A stretch of 15,120 bases of DNA from Oscillibacter sp. (GCA_017447005.1 JAFSOM010000581.1:1-15120), one strand, 5' to 3'. Counted from the stretch's first letter, positions 8,789 to 14,860 are shown. Made by a program: numbers and translations. The notes: generated from the letters alone by a model not told the origin.

Positions 8789-8870
8789 CGTTCTCTCCCC
8801 GCACGGTAGCGGACAGCGAACTGCTTGCGTGACAACATTCTCTCCCAGCACGGGAGCGAATAGCGGACAA
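8755..8870 (+). repeat. 47-bp imperfect tandem repeat spanning the protease stop codon
   Basis: Copies begin at 8755, 8802 and 8849, a constant period of 47 nt. The first two match at 38 of 47 positions by eye; the third is recognisable for about 20 nt (cacgggagcg...). The first copy encodes the last 10 residues plus the TAA (8786-8788); the others are non-coding. Because 47 is not a multiple of three, an added copy would shift the frame. The terminator hairpin follows directly. Confidence 0.82.
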
Positions 8871-8890
8871 TAGGTAATTGCAAATAACGG

Positions 8891-8930
8891 AACGGCGCGG
8901 CGCGGGAGAACTCCTCCGCCGCGCCGTTTT
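8891..8930 (+). terminator. Rho-independent terminator after the protease gene
   Basis: A 12-bp perfect GC-rich stem pairs 8891-8902 (aacggcgcggcg) with 8917-8928 (cgccgcgccgtt), across a 14-nt loop. It is followed by a short T run (8927-8930). It lies about 100 nt past the stop, beyond the tandem repeats. Confidence 0.75.
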
Positions 8931-8938
8931 CGCGCATT

Positions 8939-9004
8939 GGCGCCGGATACGCGTAAACTCCGCGCCTTGTTAAGAGAGCGTCGAACGCGGGGCTTTCCGG
9001 CGCC
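8939..9004. other. Nested inverted repeat in the long intergenic region
   Basis: The gap 8789-9156 carries no gene. After the terminator, a perfect 9-bp inverted repeat, ggcgccgga (8939-8947) with tccggcgcc (8996-9004), encloses a second imperfect pair (ctccgcg 8958-8964 with cgcgggg 8986-8992). It lies upstream of the presumed ldh promoter, so it is not obviously part of that mRNA. Function unknown. Confidence 0.4.
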
Positions 9005-9041
9005 GTAACCGCGCAGACATGAAAAAAATTTCAAAAAATTT

Positions 9042-9081
9042 ATGAAACCCCCTAGTAATTTCATGGAAAACGTGGTACTAT
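9042..9081 (+). promoter_or_regulatory. Putative promoter and operator-like palindrome of the HPr-LDH gene
   Basis: An extended -10 box, TGG-TACTAT (TG at 9073-9074, hexamer 9076-9081), would start transcription near 9088 and give a leader of about 69 nt. The -35 position (about 9053-9058) has no good TTGACA match. It is flanked by an inverted repeat, ATGAAA (9042-9047) with TTTCAT (9059-9064). A further TGAAA-N4-TTTCA palindrome lies at 9020-9033 in the AT-rich stretch upstream. A repressor on the first palindrome would cover the -35 region. Rex is a natural candidate for a fermentation gene, but these sites lack its usual TGTG half-site. Confidence 0.45.
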
Positions 9082-9156
9082 TTGAAATGGCAACTTTGCG
9101 CGCACAATACAGGCCCGGAACGCCGTCAGCGCGTCCGGCCCCAAGGAGGAAAAGGT

Positions 9157-10461
9157 ATGCAGACAATCCAGTTTGAAGTCACTAACCCCTTCGGTATCCA
9201 TGCCCGCCCGGCGGCGATTCTTGCGCAGGCCTGCGTCAAAATGCCCTCTCAGATTACCGTCAAATGCAATGGCAAATCCGCAAACGGCAACAACGTCATT
9301 CAGTTGCTGGGACTTCACGCCGCGCAAGGCTCCGTGCTGGAAATCAGCGCCGAGGGCGGCGACGAGGCCGAGTCTCTCGCGCAGATTGAGAAGATTCTCA
9401 ACGACACCTTCGCCGAGAAGAAGAAAGTCGACGTGCTCAAAATCGCCTTCTTCGGCACCAAGGACTATGACCGCCTGTTCTTCAGCGAACTGGTCAAGGA
9501 TAAGGGCGAGGGCACGTTCAACTGCGACATCACGTTCTTTACCACCCGCCTGACCCCCGAAACCGCGTACCTTGCCAAAGGCTACAGCGCCGTGTGCATT
9601 TTCGTCAACGACGAATGCCCCGAACAGGTCGTCAATATCCTTGCCGACGGCGGCGTAAAGCTCATTCTCCTGCGTTGCATGGGCTTCAACAACGTAGACT
9701 TGAAAGCGGCGGCCAATCGCGGCCTGACCGTCATCCGCGTTCCGGCCTACTCCCCCTACGCCGTCGCCGAACACGCGATGTCCATTATCATGGCCGCCAA
9801 CCGCCGTCTGCATAAGGCCATTTACCGCGTAAAGGACAACAATTTCGCCCTCAACGGTCTCATGGGCGTTGACCTTCACAACAAAGTCGCCGGCCTGATT
9901 GGCACGGGGCAAATCGGACAGTGCTTCGCCCGTATCTGCAAGGGCTTCGGAATGACCGTTATCGCGTGGGACGCCTACCCGAATCAGAAGCTGGTCGACG
10001 AGGGCCTGCTGACCTATGAGCCGACGAAAGAGGCCGTACTCGAACGCGCCGATTTGGTATCGTTGCACGTGCCCCTGTTTATGGGCGAGGGCGGCACGTT
10101 CCACATTATCGACGCCGACGCCATTTCCCATATGAAGGACGACGCGATGTTAGTCAACGCCGGACGCGGCGCCCTGATTGACACGGAAGCGTTAATCGCC
10201 GCGCTCAAAGCCGGGAAATTCCACGCCGTCGCGCTGGACGTGTACGAGGACGAGGACGCCTACGTTTATACCGACCACTCCGACGACTTCCTCCGTCACG
10301 AAAATCTGGCCCGTCTGCTCATGTTCCCCAACGTGGTCGTGACTTCCCATCAGGCCTTCTTCACGCGGGAAGCGTTACAGGCTATCGCGGGCACGACGCT
10401 GGAGAACGCTCGGAACTTCAACGAGGGCAACCCGCTCGGCGCAGGCGAGTGCAAAGCCTGA
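9157..10461 (+). CDS. ldhA: HPr phosphocarrier domain fused to LdhA-type D-lactate dehydrogenase
   Basis: The 434-residue protein starts at ATG 9157, 7 nt after aaggagg (9143-9149). An in-frame TTG at 9082 would overlap the promoter and is rejected. Residues 1 to about 87 align without gaps to HPr of the PTS: GIHARPA with phosphorylatable H15, R17, P18, and the NGK turn at 38-40. The HPr-kinase target position 46 is Asn, not Ser. Residues about 92-434 are a fermentative D-lactate dehydrogenase close to E. coli LdhA (pyruvate + NADH to D-lactate + NAD+). They carry the shared 'VCIFVND' and 'RCMGFNNVDL' blocks, Rossmann motif GTGQIG (249-254), and catalytic R337, E366 and H398, whose spacing equals the R235/E264/H296 spacing of lactobacillar D-LDH. 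Both halves look intact. It is cytosolic. I infer that PTS phosphorylation or partner docking modulates lactate formation; this is untested. Confidence 0.95.
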   Translation: MQTIQFEVTNPFGIHARPAAILAQACVKMPSQITVKCNGKSANGNNVIQLLGLHAAQGSVLEISAEGGDEAESLAQIEKILNDTFAEKKKVDVLKIAFFGTKDYDRLFFSELVKDKGEGTFNCDITFFTTRLTPETAYLAKGYSAVCIFVNDECPEQVVNILADGGVKLILLRCMGFNNVDLKAAANRGLTVIRVPAYSPYAVAEHAMSIIMAANRRLHKAIYRVKDNNFALNGLMGVDLHNKVAGLIGTGQIGQCFARICKGFGMTVIAWDAYPNQKLVDEGLLTYEPTKEAVLERADLVSLHVPLFMGEGGTFHIIDADAISHMKDDAMLVNAGRGALIDTEALIAALKAGKFHAVALDVYEDEDAYVYTDHSDDFLRHENLARLLMFPNVVVTSHQAFFTREALQAIAGTTLENARNFNEGNPLGAGECKA

Positions 10462-10498
10462 TTGCGTCGCAAGGCGTAAAGCCGCATAAATACGTTTC

Positions 10499-10530
10499 GG
10501 ACTACCGCCGACTTTTTCCGGCGGTAGTCC
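10499..10530 (+). terminator. Hairpin after HPr-LDH, probable terminator
   Basis: A perfect 12-bp stem pairs 10499-10510 (ggactaccgccg) with 10519-10530 (cggcggtagtcc) around an 8-nt loop containing five T's. It lies 38 nt after the stop codon. No good T run follows, so intrinsic termination may be weak. Confidence 0.55.
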
Positions 10531-10554
10531 CGCTTTCCGACAGGACAATTTTAC

Positions 10555-10583
10555 TTGTAAATTCTTTCCAGATATGCTATCAT
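10555..10583 (+). promoter_or_regulatory. Sigma-A type promoter abutting the start codon of the metallopeptidase gene
   Basis: TTGTAA (10555-10560), a 17-nt spacer, then TATCAT (10578-10583), with an extended TG at 10575-10576. Transcription would be expected to begin about 7 nt after the -10 box, at or very near the A of the ATG at 10590. Confidence 0.65.
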
Positions 10584-10589
10584 AGAACT

Positions 10590-11159
10590 ATGGAACAATA
10601 CGAACTTATCCGCTCAAAGCGGAAAACGCTTGCGGTGGAAATTACGCGTGACGGACGCGTACTCGTCCGCGCCCCCATGCGCGCCGCAAAACGCGACATC
10701 GACGCGTTCGTGTCCGCCCACGGCGAATGGATTGCCAAACATCTTGACGAACAACGCCGCCGCGCCGCCGTCATGCCCCCGGAGCCGTCCCCGGACGAAC
10801 TGCGCGCTATGGCGGACAAGGCCCTTGCAATCATCCCGCCGAAAGTCGATTACTGGAGCCGCGTCACGGGCCTGCGCCCGACGGGTATCACGATTACCGC
10901 CGCCCGTACCCGTTACGGGAGTTGTAGCGGGAAAAACCGCCTGTCGTTCTCCTGCTTTCTGGTGAACTACCCCGACGCCGCGGTTGATTTGGTCGTCGTG
11001 CACGAGCTTTGTCACATCCGGGAGAAAAACCACGGCCCCGGGTTTTACGCCTTGCTGTCGCATTATCTCCCCGACCATAAGGAGCGCAAAAAACTGTTGA
11101 AATTTCCGTCCGCACAGACGGAAACGGAATCCGCCGAAGAAGGAGAGGAATTATTTTGA
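10590..11159 (+). CDS. YgjP-like (M48-type) zinc metallopeptidase domain protein
   Basis: A 189-residue protein of the YgjP/DUF45 family of small cytosolic zinc metallopeptidase-like proteins. The N-terminus (YELIRSKRKTLAVEI, then VRAP) is typical of the family, which supports ATG 10590 rather than upstream starts. The family RxGSC-type motif appears as RYGSC (108-112). The zinc site is HELCH (138-142) with third ligand H148 in NHGP, spaced as in the family. The Glu-rich C-terminal tail is non-conserved. There is no signal peptide or membrane segment. No Shine-Dalgarno precedes the ATG, fitting a leaderless transcript. The last 4 nt overlap the next gene, implying translational coupling. The physiological substrate is not known. 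Confidence 0.88.
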   Translation: MEQYELIRSKRKTLAVEITRDGRVLVRAPMRAAKRDIDAFVSAHGEWIAKHLDEQRRRAAVMPPEPSPDELRAMADKALAIIPPKVDYWSRVTGLRPTGITITAARTRYGSCSGKNRLSFSCFLVNYPDAAVDLVVVHELCHIREKNHGPGFYALLSHYLPDHKERKKLLKFPSAQTETESAEEGEELF

Positions 11160-11863
11160 AACTGCAAACTCTGTACGACCTGCTGACCGCTAATCCCTAT
11201 CCCGGACGGGGTATCGTGTTAGGGCGGAGCGCCGACAACCGCGCTTCCGTCGCGGCGTATTTCATCATGGGCCGGAGCGAAAACTCCCGCAACCGGGTAT
11301 TCGCCTCCACAAATGACGGTATCCGCACGAAAGCGTTTGACCCGTCCAAGATGAAAGACCCGAGTTTGATTATCTATCACCCCGTGCGCCTGCTCGACGG
11401 AAGTCTGATTGTGACCAACGGCGACCAGACCGACACCATCTGGGACGCGCTCAAACAGGGCCAATCGTTCCAAACGGCGTTGACGGAACGTTCCTTTGAA
11501 CAGGATCCGCCGCATTATACGCCCCGTATTTCCGGACTGCTCTCCCCCAACGGCGGATTCCAGTTGTCCATTTTGAAGAGCGCGGAAGGGCGTCCGGAGT
11601 GTTGCTGTCGGTACTTCTACACCTATCAGGCCCCGCCCGCCGGGGAAGGGCGTTTCCTGCACACCTACGCCGGAGACGGCGAACCTTTGCCTTCGTTCGA
11701 CGGCGAACCCTTGCGCGTCAAGCTGGCGGCCCCCGACGCCAAGACGCTCGCCGACGGTATCTGGGACGCGCTGAACCATGAGAACCGCGTTTCCCTGTTC
11801 GTGCGCTATACCAATCTGTCCGACGGGAAATATCAGGACGCGATTATTAACAAAAATCAGTGA
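11156..11863 (+). CDS. purO: IMP cyclohydrolase (PurO-type)
   Basis: A 235-residue protein of the IMP cyclohydrolase family first described as archaeal PurO and also found in Clostridia. The family reaction is ring closure of FAICAR to IMP, the last step of de novo purine synthesis. Supporting motifs are NPYPGRGIVLGRS (13-25), YFIMGRSENSRNR (35-47), TNGDQTD (87-93) and YTPRISG (121-127). The start is TTG 11156, which overlaps the preceding stop (TTGA), with aaggagagg at 11140-11148 giving 7-nt spacing; no ATG fits better. Length is near the family norm. No purH, purD or other purine gene is in view, so it may supplement or replace the cyclohydrolase half of PurH encoded elsewhere. Confidence 0.87.
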   Translation: MKLQTLYDLLTANPYPGRGIVLGRSADNRASVAAYFIMGRSENSRNRVFASTNDGIRTKAFDPSKMKDPSLIIYHPVRLLDGSLIVTNGDQTDTIWDALKQGQSFQTALTERSFEQDPPHYTPRISGLLSPNGGFQLSILKSAEGRPECCCRYFYTYQAPPAGEGRFLHTYAGDGEPLPSFDGEPLRVKLAAPDAKTLADGIWDALNHENRVSLFVRYTNLSDGKYQDAIINKNQ

Positions 11864-11887
11864 CGTTTCCGCATAATTCGGACAACG

Positions 11888-11920
11888 AAAAACAGGCAGC
11901 GCGAAACCGTTGCCTGTTTT
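11888..11920. terminator. Bidirectional terminator between convergent genes
   Basis: A 13-bp stem with one G-U pair joins 11889-11901 (aaaacaggcagcg) to 11908-11920 (cgttgcctgtttt), around a 6-nt loop. The A run on the left and T run on the right let it serve the + strand IMP cyclohydrolase and the - strand zinc-ribbon gene. Confidence 0.85.
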
Positions 11921-11961
11921 CCGTATGCGTTTTTCCGTGACGAGGGAATCCGGACGGAAAA

Positions 11962-12351
11962 TTAGTCGCCCATGGGCGCGCCGCAGTGCGGGCAGAATTT
12001 GCTGTTGGACACTTCGCCGCAGATGGGGCAGGGTTTCCCGGCGGGTTCCGCGTCGGCGCCCGCTTCGGCGGCGGGTTCGGCTTCCTTTACGGGCTTGCTG
12101 GCTTCCAGTTCGGCGATTTTCGCCTTGCTCGCGTTCACCGCGTCCACAAGGTCCTTGACGCCTTCGGGAATTTCGCCGTCATAGTCGCTCACGAACCACT
12201 GACCGATAGCGAGGCAGTTCTTGTCGATTTCCTTCTGCTCTCCGGCGATGGCCACATTGATTTTCGTCACGTTCGCCACGTCTTTGGCCTTATCCGTCGC
12301 GGCGGCGACTACCCCTTTGGCCTTCTCCGTGAAATCGTTCAGTACACCCAT
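11962..12351 (-). CDS. Small zinc-ribbon protein
   Basis: A 129-residue soluble protein. Residues 1-85 are predicted mostly helical and amphipathic, with many Ala, Lys and Glu. An Ala/Glu/Pro linker follows (about 86-106), then a C-terminal zinc ribbon with C108, C111, C120 and C123 (CPIC...CPHC). This layout is common among clostridial proteins annotated only as zinc-ribbon domain proteins. No enzyme motif, signal peptide or membrane helix is seen. The ATG (12349-12351) is preceded by gaaaggag (complement of 12363-12370) at 11-nt spacing. It is a single-gene unit with its own promoter and a shared terminator. Function unknown. Confidence 0.85.
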   Translation of the reverse strand: MGVLNDFTEKAKGVVAAATDKAKDVANVTKINVAIAGEQKEIDKNCLAIGQWFVSDYDGEIPEGVKDLVDAVNASKAKIAELEASKPVKEAEPAAEAGADAEPAGKPCPICGEVSNSKFCPHCGAPMGD

Positions 12352-12468
12352 TGTTGCTCAATCTCCTTTCCGAATTGCGGCGGCTGTGACGCGGTTTCCG
12401 GCGTGACGGCGGAACTTGTCCGCGCCGCTGGCCCCTCCGAATCCCGCGGGCCGTCTCTTGACGCCGAT

Positions 12469-12497
12469 AGTATACCTGATTTCTTTTCGAAAATCAA
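12469..12497 (-). promoter_or_regulatory. Promoter of the zinc-ribbon gene
   Basis: Read on the minus strand: TTGATT (12497-12492), a 17-nt spacer, then TATACT (12474-12469). Transcription would start near 12462, leaving a leader of about 110 nt before the ATG. This leader is GC-rich and contains short self-complementary stretches, but no recognised riboswitch. Confidence 0.7.
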
Positions 12498-12599
12498 CAT
12501 ACATTTCCAGAAAAAACGCCGCATTTTTTTACTACCTGAGCGCCTGCGCCGTCCAAAGGCCCGACAGGGCCGGGTGAGGGCCGTTTTTCTCCCCCCTCT

Positions 12600-12634
12600 G
12601 TCACCTCGTGACATCGCCCCCCAAAGGGGGGCGA
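12600..12634. repeat. REP-like double palindrome
   Basis: Two adjacent hairpins: GTCAC-ctc-GTGAC (12600-12612), and a perfect 9-bp stem TCGCCCCCC-aaa-GGGGGGCGA (12614-12634). The arrangement, a GTGAC palindrome followed by a C-run/G-run palindrome, resembles short dispersed palindromic elements I recall from gut Clostridia. It lies in the 369-nt gap 12352-12720, which otherwise holds only the minus-strand promoter and leader and the hairpin at 12640. Only one copy is in the window, so the dispersed nature is inferred. Confidence 0.6.
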
Positions 12635-12639
12635 CAAAG

Positions 12640-12668
12640 ACGCTTTAACCGCCCGGGTAGCGTTTTTT
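12640..12668 (+). terminator. Orphan terminator-like hairpin upstream of the hydrolase
   Basis: ACGCT (12640-12644) pairs with AGCGT (12659-12663). An inner ACC/GGT pairing (12648-12650 with 12656-12658) leaves a 3-nt bulge, and T's fill 12663-12668. No plus-strand gene lies between the previous terminator at 11920 and this hairpin. It may be a leader attenuator or the end of the REP-like element. Confidence 0.4.
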
Positions 12669-12720
12669 ACGAATCATCCGCCGCGCAATCCGGGCGGAAA
12701 CCGGAAGGAGACGCCGCGCT

Positions 12721-13656
12721 ATGATACGCAATGAATTTACGATTCCCTCCACCGACGGGCGGACGCAATTGCACGCCGTGGAATGGCTTCCCGAAACGCC
12801 GTTCCGCGCCGTCCTACAGATTTCTCATGGCTTGGGGGAACATGTCCTACGCTATGACCACTTCGCGGAGTACCTCACGGCGCACGGCGTCGCGGCGTTC
12901 GGACACGACCACCTAGGCCACGGGACATCCGTACCGCCGGACGGCGTCCGCCTGTGGTTCGGGCCGAAAGGGAGTTGGGACTGGCTGACGGCTGACCTGT
13001 ACGCGATTCGCCGCGTCGAGGAAACGCGCCTAGCAATCCCGTCCGGGACGCCCGTCTTTCTGCTGGGACACTCCATGGGGTCTTTTATCGCCCGTTCCTT
13101 TCTGATTCGCTTCCCCGGCGCGACGGACGGCGCAATCCTAAGCGGCACGGGGCAACCGTCGTCGGCGCTGCTCAGGGGCGGACGGGCCTTGCTTGTCGAG
13201 GAGAGCGCCCGTCTTGGCGAAACGTCCGTCAGCGTACTGGCAACCGCGCTGGCGTTCGGCTCCTATAACCGTCCGTTCGCGCCGACGCGCACGCCTTACG
13301 ATTGGATGTCCGCCAACGAGGAAAACGTTGATATTTTTCTATCGTCTCCGCTCTGCGGCGGCGCCCCTACTATCGGACTGCTCCGGGAAATGCTCGCCGG
13401 ACTGCAAATCATCGGCAATCCGGCGCACGTGCGGAAGATGAACCCTGACAGGCCCGTATTGCTGGTATCCGGCGCGGACGACCCCGTAGGCGATATGGGC
13501 AAGGGCGTCGGACGCGTGGAACGCTTATTCCGTCGCGCCGGAATCCGGGATGTCAGCATGAAACTTTATCCGGGTATGCGTCACGAGATTCTGAACGAGC
13601 GCGACCGCCTCACGGTTTACGCCGATATTCTCCGCTGGATGAACGATAGAATGTAA
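12721..13656 (+). CDS. Alpha/beta hydrolase, monoacylglycerol lipase / lysophospholipase-like
   Basis: A 311-residue cytosolic serine hydrolase of the Hydrolase_4 (monoacylglycerol lipase-like) group, expected to cleave acylglycerol or related esters. HGLGEH (36-41) supplies the oxyanion HG motif and DHLGHG (63-68) is the family block. The nucleophile is S118 in GHSMG. The likely acid is D254 in GADDPVGD, and the likely base is H288 in PGMRHE. No signal peptide is present. ATG 12721 has aaggag (12705-12710) at 10-nt spacing. The gene stands alone on its strand, with a possible attenuator-like hairpin in front and a bidirectional hairpin behind. The exact substrate cannot be read from the sequence. 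Confidence 0.92.
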   Translation: MIRNEFTIPSTDGRTQLHAVEWLPETPFRAVLQISHGLGEHVLRYDHFAEYLTAHGVAAFGHDHLGHGTSVPPDGVRLWFGPKGSWDWLTADLYAIRRVEETRLAIPSGTPVFLLGHSMGSFIARSFLIRFPGATDGAILSGTGQPSSALLRGGRALLVEESARLGETSVSVLATALAFGSYNRPFAPTRTPYDWMSANEENVDIFLSSPLCGGAPTIGLLREMLAGLQIIGNPAHVRKMNPDRPVLLVSGADDPVGDMGKGVGRVERLFRRAGIRDVSMKLYPGMRHEILNERDRLTVYADILRWMNDRM

Positions 13657-13693
13657 CGGCGTATCGGCGACAATCCGGATGTAACGGCATATC
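13651..13693 (+). repeat. 15-bp imperfect direct repeat across the hydrolase stop codon
   Basis: atgtaacggcgtatc (13651-13665) recurs as atgtaacggcatatc (13679-13693), 14 of 15 identical with a 28-nt period. The first copy contains the TAA stop (13654-13656). Confidence 0.7.
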
Positions 13694-13694
13694 A

Positions 13695-13724
13695 AAAACC
13701 CGCCCTTGTGTTCGGACGGGTTTT
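13695..13724. terminator. Bidirectional terminator between hydrolase and AAA+ genes
   Basis: aaaacccg (13695-13702) pairs with cgggtttt (13717-13724). One mismatch and two further pairs extend the stem inward. A's on the left and T's on the right allow use from both converging genes. Confidence 0.78.
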
Positions 13725-13730
13725 CATCAT

Positions 13731-14846
13731 TTACGCGGTCTCAAAATCTTCCGGCGTAATCTCCATAAGCTGTTCCTTCGTCACGCCCTCCTGACTGGCA
13801 AGGCGTCCGGCCTGACGCACTAACACGCGCTCAAAGAGATTGCGTACCCCGCGCCCGTTGCCGAATGTCGGGCCGTTGTCGGCTTCCAGACGCTTTCTCG
13901 CGGCCTCTTCCGCCTCCTCCGAGAGCGTGTACTTGCCCTTGTCGCAACGCATTTTGAACATAGACAGCAGTTCGTCGGTGGTATAGTCGTCGAAATGCAG
14001 ATAGCGGTTGAAACGCGATTCTAAACCGGGGTTGGAATGAATAAAGCCGTCCATGAGTTCGTCATAGCCCGCGACAATCACGATTAAGTCGTCTCTATGG
14101 TCTTCCATGGCCTTCAAGAGCGTGTCAATGGCTTCCTGTCCGAAATCGCTCTCGCCCTTGCCGCTTAACGTGTAGGCCTCGTCAATGAACAGTACGCCGC
14201 CCATCGCCTTTTCGATAACCTTACTGGTTTTCAGCGCGGTTTGCCCGACGTACCCCGCGACTAGCCCGCTACGGTCGGTCTCCACAAGCTGACCCTTCGA
14301 GAGTATGCCCAAGCTGTGGTAAATCCGCGACATCAGCCGCGCTATCGTGGTTTTGCCCGTGCCCGGATTGCCCGTGAATACCATATGCAACGACAAATCC
14401 GGCTCCGGCAAATCGTTCTCCCGGCGCATTTTATGCACTTTTACGAGGTCAATCAGGCTCCGCACTTCCTTCTTGACGACTTCCAGCCCGATATAACCGT
14501 CGAGTTCCTTTTGCAAGTCCTCCATGCTCTCCGGCGGGGGGACTTCCTCCGTTGTACTATTCGCTTCCCGCGCCGCGCCGTCAGCGCTTTGCGTTACGCC
14601 CGGTTGCGGCGCGTTGCTGTTTTGTACGCCGTTCGACTGCGGCGCGGCGTCAGCGTTTTGCGTTACGTTCGACTGCGGCGCGGGCGTCCCCGGGGCGACG
14701 GGTTGCGCGGGCGTCCCGGACGCGTCCGGCGCGGCGCCCCAAAAATCCGCGCCCATGCGCCGGAGATTGTTCCGCGTCATGGTGTTGATAAGGTCGAACT
14801 GTTGCATAATCAGGGCGTCTTTTTCGTCGGAAGGCTTCTTTCCCAT
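13731..14846 (-). CDS. CbxX/CfxQ-family AAA+ ATPase
   Basis: A 371-residue cytosolic AAA+ ATPase of the CbxX/CfxQ group, the family that includes Rubisco activase CbbX, SpoVK and the EccA of type VII secretion loci. Residues 1-38 form a short conserved-looking helix. Residues 39-107 are a low-complexity Ala/Pro/Gln/Asn linker. The AAA core follows: Walker A GNPGTGKTT (159-167), pore-loop segment GLVAGYVG (194-201), Walker B VLFIDE (218-223), arginine-finger region PGLESRF with R278, and sensor-2 region GRGVRNLFER (331-340). The ATG (14844-14846) follows taaggag (complement of 14854-14860) by 7 nt. It lies 14 nt behind the upstream small membrane-protein ORF, so the two are probably one operon. 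It likely remodels a partner protein; which one is unknown. Confidence 0.92.
   Translation of the reverse strand: MGKKPSDEKDALIMQQFDLINTMTRNNLRRMGADFWGAAPDASGTPAQPVAPGTPAPQSNVTQNADAAPQSNGVQNSNAPQPGVTQSADGAAREANSTTEEVPPPESMEDLQKELDGYIGLEVVKKEVRSLIDLVKVHKMRRENDLPEPDLSLHMVFTGNPGTGKTTIARLMSRIYHSLGILSKGQLVETDRSGLVAGYVGQTALKTSKVIEKAMGGVLFIDEAYTLSGKGESDFGQEAIDTLLKAMEDHRDDLIVIVAGYDELMDGFIHSNPGLESRFNRYLHFDDYTTDELLSMFKMRCDKGKYTLSEEAEEAARKRLEADNGPTFGNGRGVRNLFERVLVRQAGRLASQEGVTKEQLMEITPEDFETA
14578..14682 (-). repeat. Three tandem 11-12 codon repeats in the AAA+ linker
   Basis: Units at 14578-14613, 14614-14646 and 14647-14682 (36, 33 and 36 nt) share tgcggcgcg ends and encode Ala-Pro-Gln-rich units of the form APQ..V.Q....  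They lie wholly within the unstructured linker and keep the frame. Confidence 0.75.
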
Positions 14847-14860
14847 GGGCGCGCTCCTTA

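Noticed and set aside
8755..8870. CRISPR array
   Set aside because: The 47-nt units are contiguous imperfect copies without constant repeats separated by unique spacers, and no cas gene is near.
9065..9081. CcpA catabolite-response element over the ldh promoter
   Set aside because: The tggaaaacg stretch has a spacing one base off the usual cre pattern and lacks the right half-site.
9082..9156. TTG 9082 as an upstream start for the HPr-LDH protein
   Set aside because: It would overlap the -10 box and add 25 residues absent from HPr proteins. ATG 9157 has an ideal Shine-Dalgarno and matches the HPr N-terminus exactly.
6620..9166. 848-codon open frame on the minus strand opposite the protease
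   Set aside because: It lies opposite the repetitive BspA-type coding sequence, crosses the protease stop, terminator and promoter region, and its translation is Arg/Val/His/Gly-rich with no recognisable domain. It is a shadow of the repeats.
10449..10589. Upstream start at 10449 for the YgjP-like protein
   Set aside because: The extension would run through the hairpin at 10499-10530 and the promoter at 10555-10583; family homology begins at the ATG 10590.
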